Assembly: GCA_014799595.1 (NCBI GenBank) | Contig: JAAVHR010000123.1 | Coordinates: 1-32,148, forward strand | Length of the DNA: 32,148 nt | Origin: Clostridiales bacterium | Lineage (GTDB): Bacteria; Bacillota; Clostridia; Lachnospirales; Lachnospiraceae | Direction of reading: 5' to 3' | Shown here: piece after piece, positions 24,861 through 32,148 of the stretch | Position numbering within the stretch: position 1 is the first letter of the stretch | Layout of the letters: the number at the start of each line of letters is the position of its first letter | The notes under the pieces: model-generated | Told to the model about the DNA's origin: nothing | What the model saw: the letters and a program-made list of their open reading frames with translations, nothing else | Databases searched by the model: none | Program-made: the position numbers and the translations under genes

Positions 24861-26636
24861 GTGCAGTTTGTGAATTTATTACCTTTTGGTTTATTGGTTT
24901 TAATTCCTGGGATAATTTTGCTCTACATATTAAAACAAAAATCAGAGGATAAAGATGTATCATCGCTATATTTATGGAGAGAGACATACAAAAATATAGA
25001 AGTTTCCAGCCCATGGGAACGCTTGAAAAATAACTTGTTAATGTATATCCAGATAGCAGTTATTTTAGGGATTATTCTGGCACTTGCTGGACCTTATCTG
25101 GCAAATTCCCAGACAGGTTCAAAGAATATGGTATTGGTATTGGATAATAGCGGTAGTATGAATGCTATATATACAGAGAAAAAGAGCAGATTGGAGACTG
25201 CAAAAGAGGAAGCATTGCATTATGTAGAAAAATGGAATGGAAATGTAAATGTTACCTTGCTTTCCTGCAATCAGAATTCAAAAGTAATTTTATCAGGCTG
25301 CTCAGACACCAATAAAATAAAAGAAGCCATTTATAATATTAATCCAACAGATGTGGCAGGTAATTTAGAACCCGCAGTTAGCATGGTGGAATCCATGGCA
25401 GAGCAATGGGATGGATATGAAGCATTATTTTTTACGGATAGCAGCTTGAATATGGGAAAAGTAAATGGCAATGTGGTGGATGTCAGCAGTAAAGGAATGA
25501 ATGGTGCAGTGGATTATGTGAGTTATGACCGTGGAAAGAATGGAAGCATATCTGTTGTATCCAAAGTAACAAATTATGGAACAGAGACAACTTCCAGTGA
25601 TGTAAATTTATATTTCAACGATAAGATGCTTCGTATTGAAAATAGTGGAGAACTTGCCCCAGGAGAGAGTACTGTAGTTTATTTTGAACCAGTTACAGCA
25701 AAAGAATATGAAAATAATAAAACAGTGGTAATTCGTGCAGAATGGAACCAGAAGGATGCTATGGAAAATGATAATGCTGCCTATACTATAATGCGGGAAA
25801 ATGAGGAGCAGAAGGTGCTTTTAATTTCTAAACAGAATGTCTTTTTGGAAAAGGCAATTGGTACGTTGGATCATGTGTCGTTATATAAAGCAGATTCCAT
25901 GAAAGAAGCAGAAGGTTCTGGTGAATATGATTTATATATTTTTGATAATGTTATGCCAGAAGAAATACCAGATGGCAATCTTTTGTTTATTAATCCAAAA
26001 GACTCTAACATAACGAAAGATTTATTTCAGGTAAAGGGGAAGAAGAAGGGAGCAGTTGTAAATATTTGTGAGCAGAAATATACCCAAATGATAGATAAAA
26101 AATTTAATTTTGGTGTGAATCAGTATCAACAAATTGAGCCAGTAGGAAAAGCCGAGGTATTTTTGCAGGCAGATAAGGATAAAGTAGGATTTTTGGAGCG
26201 GATTGGAAAACGTCAGATAGCTGTATTAGGCTTTGATCTTCATGCCAGTGATTTTGCATTACAGATGGAGTTTCCTATTTTAATGAACCAGCTTTTGGGA
26301 GATATTTTGCAGGGATATATGCTTCAGGAAACGCAGATTATAGCTGGAGAGGAATATCTGGTGAACCAAGTTAGTTACACAAAAGAACAGGCAGGTATTT
26401 ATACCATAGAGGGAGAGACTACAAAAGGAAAAGTACAAGAGAGTTTAGCAGTAAATTTTCCAACTACTGCCGAGTCCTCTCTGGTAGAAACTGTGGAAGT
26501 AAGCCAGAATGAGTCTGCTCAGACAAAAAATGTTACAGATACCATTCGTAATACAAGAGATTTAAAGACATTCATTATCTGGCTGGTGCTTGTGTTGGTT
26601 GGTTTAGAATGGGTGATTTACCTTAGAAACAGATAG
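24861..26636 (+). CDS. BatA-like membrane VWA protein
   Basis: 591 residues. An N-terminal aerotolerance/BatA-like region has two membrane spans (about 5-23 and 56-78) around SLYLWRETYKNIEVSSPWERLKNN. It is followed by a VWA domain with MIDAS VLDNSGSMNA (Asp95, Ser97, Ser99). A long beta-rich extracytoplasmic part and a last membrane span (about 570-587, IIWLVLVLVGLEWVIYL) complete it. GTG start with AAGGAAGGGAG upstream. Third gene of the MoxR operon, its likely membrane client. Such operons have been linked to stress tolerance and envelope assembly; the job here is not shown. Confidence 0.85.
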   Translation: MQFVNLLPFGLLVLIPGIILLYILKQKSEDKDVSSLYLWRETYKNIEVSSPWERLKNNLLMYIQIAVILGIILALAGPYLANSQTGSKNMVLVLDNSGSMNAIYTEKKSRLETAKEEALHYVEKWNGNVNVTLLSCNQNSKVILSGCSDTNKIKEAIYNINPTDVAGNLEPAVSMVESMAEQWDGYEALFFTDSSLNMGKVNGNVVDVSSKGMNGAVDYVSYDRGKNGSISVVSKVTNYGTETTSSDVNLYFNDKMLRIENSGELAPGESTVVYFEPVTAKEYENNKTVVIRAEWNQKDAMENDNAAYTIMRENEEQKVLLISKQNVFLEKAIGTLDHVSLYKADSMKEAEGSGEYDLYIFDNVMPEEIPDGNLLFINPKDSNITKDLFQVKGKKKGAVVNICEQKYTQMIDKKFNFGVNQYQQIEPVGKAEVFLQADKDKVGFLERIGKRQIAVLGFDLHASDFALQMEFPILMNQLLGDILQGYMLQETQIIAGEEYLVNQVSYTKEQAGIYTIEGETTKGKVQESLAVNFPTTAESSLVETVEVSQNESAQTKNVTDTIRNTRDLKTFIIWLVLVLVGLEWVIYLRNR

Positions 26637-26652
26637 AAAGCAGGTGACAGAA

Positions 26653-29427
26653 ATGGGAATAACCATAGATCATCCCTATTATTTTATATTAATACCGATT
26701 TTGCTGGGAATACTAATTATTTCCAGCCGATGGTTCCGAATGAAACACAAATTCCGCAAACGGGCTATTATGGCATTAAATGGTATTGTTATTGTAAGCT
26801 TGATATTGGCACTTTGTGGTGTACATATACAGAAAAATAGCAATGTGGAGACTACAATCTTCTTATTAGATGCATCAGATAGTGTAGCTTCTTCGGAAAA
26901 AGAAATTGCAGAATTTGTGAATGAGGCATTAAAAGAATGTCCAGAGGATGGGAAAATAGGAATTGTAGCATTTGGGCAGGATACAAAAGTAGAACAATTT
27001 GTATCAAATAAATTAACCTTTCAGGGATTCCAGACGACACCTGTAACTACAGCTACCAATTTAGAAAAAGCAGTACAGGCAGCTATGTCAATGTTTGGAC
27101 AGGATACAGGAAAACGTTTGGTTATTATTTCTGATGGAAAAGAAAATGAAGGTAATTTGTCCAATATGGTCTATACTCTTGCTGGCAACCAAGTAGATGT
27201 AAAAGTCCAGAAGATAGAAAGTGAAATTGGAAAAGAAGTCTATGTGGATGGTGTTCAGGTTTCAGAAACCGTAAAAGTAGGAGATAAATTTAATGTAGAA
27301 GTTACAGTACAGAGCAATGTACGGACTACTGCAAGGTTATCTTTGTATCAGGGAAGCAATTTAAAGAAACAGCAGACAGTAGAATTACAAACAGGAAAGA
27401 ATACTTTTATATTTCAAGATACACAGACGGAAGAAGGATTAAAGACATATCGTGCAGTTATTGAACCGGCAGATGATAATCAGATATTAAACAATGAATA
27501 CACTGCATTTACCGAGGCAGAGCAAAGTGAGAAGATTCTTTTAATAGAAGGAAAAAATGGTCAGGCAGAAGAATTTACTAAGCTTTTGGACAGCATTAAT
27601 GTAAACTATAATAGGATTAGTCCAAAGGCAGCACCAACAGCATTAAATCAAATGATGGAATATAAGGTGATAATAACTTTAGATGTATTTGCTGATGATT
27701 TGGCAGAAGGATTTTTAGATAATCTGGAGGCTTATGTAAAGGATTATGGTGGTGGATATATTGCGATTGGTGGAGAGAATAGTTATGCTCTGGGAGGTTA
27801 TAAAAATACATCCATAGAAAAGGTGTTACCAGTTAGCATGAGTTTAGAAGGGGAAAAACAGATTCCCAATATGACAACTGTATATGTGATTGACCATTCT
27901 GGCAGTATGTCAGATGGAAATGGACAATCCAATTTAGATTTAGCAAAAGAAGCCTCTATAGCAGCCCTAGAGAATATGCGTGAAATTGATGAGGTTGGTG
28001 TAATTGCCTTTGATGATACTTATTCTTGGGCAGCACCGATTCAATCTCTTACCAACGTGGATGATATAGCAGGAGAAATTGAAGGAATCCGTATTGGCGG
28101 TGGAACTAGTATTTATCCTGCAGTAAGGGCGGCTTATGACAAAATTAGAAAAAGTAATGGGGAATTAAAGCACATTGTATTATTATCAGATGGAGAAGAT
28201 GAATTTCCATATTCCCAGTATCAGGATATTCTGGATGCTATGGAGGAAGAGAATATTACGCTTTCTACGGTAGCATTAGGAGCAGGTGCTAACAATTCTT
28301 TAATGGAAAGACTGGCACAAGCAGGAGGTGGACGATGTTATACTTCAAAATCAGGAAATGATTTGCCAAGGATTTTTGCACAAGAAGTATTTTTATCCAC
28401 AAAAAGCTATTTGAATAACCGGGAATTTACACCTGTTCTTAAACAAAAAGGAAAGATTTTGAATGGTGTAGTAGAAGAGGGAATTCCAAAGCTGCTAGGT
28501 TATATTGCAACTACTGCAAAAGACCTTGCTACGGTACACTTAGAGTCAGACACTAAGGAACCTATTCTTGCATCCTGGCAATATGGATTAGGGAAAACCA
28601 TTGCTTTTACCTCGGATGGAGAGAATAAATGGACTGGGAATTATGCCACATGGGAAAAATATGGTACTATGTGGAAAAATATGATACAATATGTGACTAT
28701 GGATGAAGAGGAACAAGGAGGAAAGGTAGAAATAGAACAAAGCGGTTCTACAGCACATATTAAATATACAACAGATACTTATAGCAAAGATAGTAAGGTA
28801 AGTGTAATCTATACAGATGAGGATGGAAAACAGCAGACCTTGAACTTAGAAGCAACCGGGGCAGGAAAATTTGAAAAGGATATTACATTTCCAGGTTTGG
28901 GATTGTATATGCTAAACATTACCCATAAAGAGGGTAAAGATATGGTTGCCACCAAAAATACTGCAGTTGCTATGCAGTATTCCAGAGAATATCGTTATAT
29001 GGAAGAAAATGAAGCACTGGATCAATTTGTAAATAATGTAGGCGGCACTGTAGTTACAAAGCCAAAAGAAGTATTTGCATCAAAGCTTGATAAAGTTATG
29101 GCAAGTTATGACCTGACTAATATTTGGTTATTGTTTGCTTGTATCATATTTTTCTTCTCTATAGCATATAAAAGATTACAGTTTTCATTTATAGAACGTT
29201 GGTATCAAAAAGTCACAGAGAAAAGATATCAAAGTGCAACAAATAAGAAAAAGAAAGTAGAGAAAGAGGAAACTTTGCAGAATGACAAAAATACAAAAGA
29301 AAAGATCAAAAAGACAAAGCCAGTAAAACCACAAAAAGAAAAGAAAACAGCAAAAGAGAAAAACAAACAAGAGGAAATACAACAAGCTGCAGCGATGTTG
29401 CTAAAAAGAAAAGAAGAAAGAAAGTAA
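26653..29427 (+). CDS. Large membrane protein with two VWA domains and a GATase-like middle
   Basis: 924 residues. N-terminal membrane spans (about 9-24 and 40-57); VWA domain 1 with MIDAS LLDASDSV (Asp73); a middle part with KILLIEGKNGQAEEF and GGYIAIGGENSYALGGY like the glutamine-amidotransferase-like fold seen in BatB/YegL-style proteins, lacking an obvious catalytic Cys; VWA domain 2 with VIDHSGSM (Asp414); a late span (about 825-842); and a Lys-rich cytoplasmic tail of about 75 residues. AGGTGA places the start at ATG 26653. The TAA stop (29425-29427) is inside the GTAAC end of a mobile element; without it the frame would run on and end at a TAG with NKE. Confidence 0.85.
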   Translation: MGITIDHPYYFILIPILLGILIISSRWFRMKHKFRKRAIMALNGIVIVSLILALCGVHIQKNSNVETTIFLLDASDSVASSEKEIAEFVNEALKECPEDGKIGIVAFGQDTKVEQFVSNKLTFQGFQTTPVTTATNLEKAVQAAMSMFGQDTGKRLVIISDGKENEGNLSNMVYTLAGNQVDVKVQKIESEIGKEVYVDGVQVSETVKVGDKFNVEVTVQSNVRTTARLSLYQGSNLKKQQTVELQTGKNTFIFQDTQTEEGLKTYRAVIEPADDNQILNNEYTAFTEAEQSEKILLIEGKNGQAEEFTKLLDSINVNYNRISPKAAPTALNQMMEYKVIITLDVFADDLAEGFLDNLEAYVKDYGGGYIAIGGENSYALGGYKNTSIEKVLPVSMSLEGEKQIPNMTTVYVIDHSGSMSDGNGQSNLDLAKEASIAALENMREIDEVGVIAFDDTYSWAAPIQSLTNVDDIAGEIEGIRIGGGTSIYPAVRAAYDKIRKSNGELKHIVLLSDGEDEFPYSQYQDILDAMEEENITLSTVALGAGANNSLMERLAQAGGGRCYTSKSGNDLPRIFAQEVFLSTKSYLNNREFTPVLKQKGKILNGVVEEGIPKLLGYIATTAKDLATVHLESDTKEPILASWQYGLGKTIAFTSDGENKWTGNYATWEKYGTMWKNMIQYVTMDEEEQGGKVEIEQSGSTAHIKYTTDTYSKDSKVSVIYTDEDGKQQTLNLEATGAGKFEKDITFPGLGLYMLNITHKEGKDMVATKNTAVAMQYSREYRYMEENEALDQFVNNVGGTVVTKPKEVFASKLDKVMASYDLTNIWLLFACIIFFFSIAYKRLQFSFIERWYQKVTEKRYQSATNKKKKVEKEETLQNDKNTKEKIKKTKPVKPQKEKKTAKEKNKQEEIQQAAAMLLKRKEERK

Positions 29428-29556
29428 CAGTTCATGCAGGTCTGCACACTCTGCTGTGCAGACCGTATAAAAGAATAAAACAGGAGAGGAATGGGGCAAT
29501 TTACATGCGAAGCTTGCCCCATTCCCTAACAGGTCAGCCCCCGGCTGAACTGTTAT
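29424..29556. mobile_element. Type-4 miniature element with perfect 8-bp duplication, supplying a stop codon
   Basis: 133 bp, from GTAACAGTTCA to TGAACTGTTAT. GAAAGAAA is repeated directly at 29416-29423 and 29557-29564. Internal hairpins: GGTCTGCAC/GTGCAGACC, GGAATGGGGCAA/TTGCCCCATTCC, and a right-end AACAGGTCAGCC/GGCTGAACTGTT. The last base is T where other copies have C. Bases 29425-29427 are the TAA stop of the preceding gene. Confidence 0.85.
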
Positions 29557-29580
29557 GAAAGAAACAAAGAGTAGAAATAC

Positions 29581-29630
29581 AAAAAAGGAGAGAGTCGATA
29601 TAACATACGGTTGTAATATCGGCTCTCTCT
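29581..29630 (-). terminator. Terminator of the AP2 gene
   Basis: AGAGAGTCGATAT (29589-29601) pairs with ATATCGGCTCTCT (29616-29628). On the minus strand the hairpin is followed by six T (29586-29581). On the plus strand there is no good T-run. Confidence 0.7.
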
Positions 29631-29737
29631 TATGAAAATGGAAGAAGAAAAATATACATATATTATACCATATTTTAGTAAAAAGAAAAGCTTTTTTTAT
29701 AAAAAAGATGACAAAAAAATGTAGCAATTATTTGTTA

Positions 29738-30535
29738 TTATTTTTTACTGGAAAAAAATTTGATTTTTTTGGAAATACGAACCTTATTATAAAGGGTCGC
29801 ATACTCGATTTCGTTTAGTTCCAGAATATAGTTTTTCTGATAGTTTTTTTGAATTCCTTGTGCTAATAAAAAATCAACCGCTTTGTTGTAAGCAACCGCA
29901 GCTTCTGTTTCTGAAGCATATATACCAACCCGGTAATCCCCATTGATATGAATTTTTGTGACATAGTGGAATACACCACGTTCCATTTGCCGGCAAACCC
30001 CATAATATTTATTAATTACTTCTATATTTCTATAACGGAAATCCGTATGGTCTCCATTTACAAAACGATAGTCCCGATTTTCTACAGCAAAGTTTTTAAT
30101 TCCATAGCGGGAGAGAATATTAATCTGCATACCATATTCTGCTACAAACAAGTGTCCGCCCCGCTTTTGCAAACTGTGTTTGGAATAATAGAATAAATCG
30201 TCTACATCAAATTTATATTGTAGTTCTTTATCATAATAATATACAAAGAAATTTTCCTTCAAATAAATAGGTGTCTTACAATATACAGCATTATCCCGGA
30301 AGTTAATTAAGGAAACCCACTTTCCTAAAGGGAGTAAATGATTCTCACTATGACTTTCTATGGTAAAATTCCGGTTTGCCAATAGTTCTCTGGCTTCCAG
30401 ATATGCTTTATGGGCAGCTTCGGCACTAGAGAAGCTGCCTAGACTGATATGTTTGCTTTTATATGTAATGGAAGAACGGAAGTAAAGGCTTCCGTCCTTT
30501 TTTTTTGTTGGAAAAACTCCTGGTAATTGTTCCAT
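29738..30535 (-). CDS. AP2-domain protein with a decayed HNH core
   Basis: 265 residues. An AP2-like DNA-binding unit (about 18-48, YFRSSITYKSKHISLGSF, then SAEAAHKAYLEA) and a second (about 187-225, FHYVTKIHINGDYRVGIY, then SETEAAVAYNKAVDF) flank a region that resembles the HNH_3 nuclease pattern DHINGDxxDNRxxNL. Here it reads RFVNGDHTDFRYRNIEVI (157-174): the Asp-His pair needed for cutting is lost. Bacterial AP2/HNH proteins are usually homing-type endonucleases; this one is probably a DNA-binding protein only. Strong AAAGGGAG precedes its ATG. It is alone on the minus strand, with its own promoter and terminator, and a miniature element in its leader. Confidence 0.75.
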   Translation of the reverse strand: MEQLPGVFPTKKKDGSLYFRSSITYKSKHISLGSFSSAEAAHKAYLEARELLANRNFTIESHSENHLLPLGKWVSLINFRDNAVYCKTPIYLKENFFVYYYDKELQYKFDVDDLFYYSKHSLQKRGGHLFVAEYGMQINILSRYGIKNFAVENRDYRFVNGDHTDFRYRNIEVINKYYGVCRQMERGVFHYVTKIHINGDYRVGIYASETEAAVAYNKAVDFLLAQGIQKNYQKNYILELNEIEYATLYNKVRISKKIKFFSSKK

Positions 30536-30575
30536 AGTCGTACTCCCTTTGTCGTAAGTAGTAGTTACCGATTTT

Positions 30576-30710
30576 GTAACTGTTCAGAACCATGAACAGT
30601 TACGTTTAAGCCCATAATAATTCGCCTTTGGCGAAGGGGCTTAAACATTACAAAATTTACTTTTTCTTACGAAACACGCAGTAAATGCGTGTTTCTGCCT
30701 GAATAGTTAC
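30576..30710 (+). mobile_element. Second type-1 miniature element, in the AP2 gene leader
   Basis: 135 bp, same length as and almost the same sequence as 8265-8399, with a few substitutions (for example the CCTTTGG loop in place of CCTCCGG). The flanks show CGATTTT directly against both ends (30569-30575 and 30711-30717). The direct match is longer than expected because the left flank also contains TAGTTAC before it, so TAGTTACCGATTTT appears at 30562 and 30704. It lies between the promoter at 30726-30754 and the AP2 start. Confidence 0.85.
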
Positions 30711-30725
30711 CGATTTTTTATAATT

Positions 30726-30754
30726 AGTATAACATGAAATAAAATGTGGAACAA
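30726..30754 (-). promoter_or_regulatory. Probable promoter of the AP2 gene
   Basis: Read on the minus strand: TTGTTC (30754-30749), 17 bases, TATACT (30731-30726). The transcript would cross the whole miniature element before the start codon. Confidence 0.5.
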
Positions 30755-30859
30755 TACAAATAGGTTATTTCCAAAATAATCTGGTTTATGCAAAAAATGT
30801 ATAAAATTGCAGTAGAATATTGGAAAAACAAGAAGAAATTATGGAGAAAGGTGAATAAA

Positions 30860-30928
30860 GTGGACATTTTTGTTGAAAATTATCAAAAAAAGTTGAAAAA
30901 AATAGTTCACAGTAGTCAAAAAGTATGA
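30860..30928 (+). CDS. Possible 22-residue peptide
   Basis: GTG 30860 follows GGAGAAAGG by seven bases and opens MDIFVENYQKKLKKIVHSSQ and two more codons to TGA 30926-30928. A basic, amphipathic short peptide is possible, but the region is A/T-rich and no promoter is clear. It lies in the 600-base gap between the AP2 and SleB-type genes. Confidence 0.2.
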   Translation: MDIFVENYQKKLKKIVHSSQKV

Positions 30929-31056
30929 CAAAAACTTTTTAGTAAAAGTAAATGAAAATAAATGGAAAAAGGAAAAGGAATTCTGTTGATTTTACTATTA
31001 TTGTAAAAAATCCCCAAATGATTTGTGTTTCAAACTACGAAAGTAGTCAATTTGTC

Positions 31057-31086
31057 TTGACACCGAAAAGCGTTGTGGGATACAAT
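31057..31086 (+). promoter_or_regulatory. Promoter of the SleB-type hydrolase gene
   Basis: A perfect TTGACA (31057-31062) and TACAAT (31081-31086), 18 bases apart. It is bracketed by two copies of a GTGTTT(T)CAAACTAC motif (near 31025 and 31110). Confidence 0.75.
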
Positions 31087-31162
31087 GCAAAACTATGAAA
31101 AGTAATTTTTGTGTTTTCAAACTACACGATTTATGATTATGATGGAAAAGTGAGGTAGATGT

Positions 31163-32014
31163 ATGAGAAACATACGTTGGAATTTTTCTTGGAAAACCGG
31201 GAAAGCCACAACAGGATTTTTTCACAACAGGATAGGACGGGCTGTAGCAGTTTTGGCATTGATAGGAATTTTTTCATTAGCCATAGCAAGAGAAAACGGA
31301 GAGTTAAGATATGTAGAAGCATACGAACGGATTGCTTATATGTTTAACTCAGGAGATGAGAAAGATAGTGTAACGAAGGTTATCAACATACAATCTGATG
31401 ATGAAAAGGAAAATGAATTACGTTTAGAAGAATACACACCATTTTTAGAGCCTTATGCATTTTTAAGTAAAAATGTAGAAGAAGTAAAAAAGAAACAAAG
31501 AGAAATTATAGAGCAACAGATTGCTGAGGCAGAAGCAGAAAAAGCGGCAGAAGAAGCAGCTAAAAAAGAGGAGGCAAGAGAAGAGGCAAGACGGACAGCA
31601 AAAGAGAAAAACCAGGTGAAGATTCATTTAAGTGAACAGGACAAGGGTGTATTGCTTCGAATCGTGGAAGCAGAGGCAACAGGAGAAGATATCCGGGGAA
31701 AAATGTTGGTAGCCAATGTAGTATTAAACCGAGTAAATAATAAAAATGAATTTCCCAATAATGTAACAGATGTTGTATTTGACCATAGTACAGGCGTATA
31801 TCAGTTTTCGCCTATTAAGGATGGCAGATATTGGTCTGTAAATATTACGGAAGAAACAAAAGAAGCCGTTGACCGGGTTCTTCGAGGAGAAGATTTATCT
31901 CAAGGGGCTTTGTATTTCATGGCTAGAAAATATGCAAATCCTGATAATGTAATATGGTTTGACAATAGTCTTACTTGGTTATTTGCCTACGGAGAACATG
32001 AGTTTTACCGCTAG
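31163..32014 (+). CDS. SleB-family cell-wall hydrolase
   Basis: 283 residues. A short cytoplasmic start, one membrane span (about 29-43, VAVLALIGIFSLAIA), a Glu/Ala/Lys coiled-coil stretch (about 110-152), then the Hydrolase_2/SleB domain from about 155: IVEAEATGEDIRGKMLVANVVLNRV, FSPIKDGRYWSV, ALYFMARKY. The catalytic Glu is probably Glu171 (in EATGE). Such enzymes are lytic transglycosylases; the SleB/CwlJ group opens the spore cortex in germination, but a membrane-anchored form with a coiled coil may act in vegetative wall turnover. GTGAGG lies about seven bases before ATG 31163. Confidence 0.88.
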   Translation: MRNIRWNFSWKTGKATTGFFHNRIGRAVAVLALIGIFSLAIARENGELRYVEAYERIAYMFNSGDEKDSVTKVINIQSDDEKENELRLEEYTPFLEPYAFLSKNVEEVKKKQREIIEQQIAEAEAEKAAEEAAKKEEAREEARRTAKEKNQVKIHLSEQDKGVLLRIVEAEATGEDIRGKMLVANVVLNRVNNKNEFPNNVTDVVFDHSTGVYQFSPIKDGRYWSVNITEETKEAVDRVLRGEDLSQGALYFMARKYANPDNVIWFDNSLTWLFAYGEHEFYR

Positions 32015-32029
32015 GATAGTTGCAGTAAC

Positions 32030-32148
32030 GTTACTGTTCACTCACAAGCTTGACACTTGCTGTCAAGCTATGTGCCAAGAACATAGAACAGCCAAGAATC
32101 CAGCCTTTCGCCGAAGGCGAATTATAAATAGGCTGGATTCCGTTACTG
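32030..32148 (-). mobile_element. Type-2 miniature element, cut by the window end
   Basis: It starts GTTACTGTTCACTCACAAGC and runs as the reverse complement of 15909-16051: GCTTGACA/TGTCAAGC hairpin, then GAATCCAGCC/GGCTGGATTC with loop TTCGCCGAAGGCGAA, then CCGTTACTG at the edge. It begins 15 bases after the SleB-type stop. The seven bases before it (CAGTAAC) are themselves an inverse of its own end, so two ends may abut. Confidence 0.85.

Noticed and set aside
1-32148. CRISPR array
   Set aside because: No regularly spaced direct repeats with unique spacers; dispersed repeats are hairpin elements.

Overview
The window looks like a low-GC, Gram-positive, spore-forming gut anaerobe, most likely a Lachnospiraceae member (Roseburia, Lachnospira or Butyrivibrio type). 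This rests on A/T-rich codon use, strong AAGGAGG-type ribosome sites, a CotF-like coat protein, a SleB-type hydrolase, a very large type I pullulanase with a Lys-rich C-terminus, and Big_2-type domains. The genus is an inference.

Layout. 1-2031: a long palindrome, a promoter and a cytoplasmic GH13 alpha-amylase. 2033-6058: a CotF-like gene on the minus strand, then a very A/T-rich patch of three orphan genes (membrane protein, lipoprotein, and a metallophosphoesterase-like protein that has lost its metal ligands). 6296-6367: tRNA-Gln(CTG). 6633-8210: a multi-membrane-span GT-C-like protein. 8663-11522: a YtrA-type GntR/ABC transporter operon with a palindromic operator and a broken small gene at its head. 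11665-15900: a 1411-residue secreted subtilase. 16249-17577: an ECF-type sigma factor and its probable membrane anti-sigma partner. 18061-22482: a 1473-residue secreted pullulanase. 22975-29427: a MoxR / DUF58 / BatA-like / double-VWA operon. 29738-30535 (minus): an AP2 protein with a decayed HNH core. 31163-32014: a SleB-family cell-wall hydrolase.

How the genes work together. The pullulanase debranches starch or glycogen outside the cell, and the alpha-amylase can finish maltodextrins inside. The sigma/anti-sigma pair lies between the two big exoenzymes. The MoxR operon probably assembles a membrane-linked VWA complex.

The most striking content is non-coding. A family of short hairpin-rich elements is scattered through the window. 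They have GTAAC/GTTAC terminal inverted repeats (consensus near GTWACWGTTCA). Complete copies at 8265-8399, 17932-18033 and 29424-29556 have perfect 8-bp target duplications, the copy at 15909-16051 matches at 7 of 8, and the copy at 30576-30710 matches at 7 bp. The GTAA ends and 8-bp duplications fit non-autonomous derivatives of an IS66-like transposon. All copies sit in 5' or 3' untranslated DNA, several between a stop codon and its terminator. In one case the element supplies the stop codon. A second family of long (about 140-290 bp) imperfect palindromes lies upstream of the amylase and in the leader of the MoxR operon.
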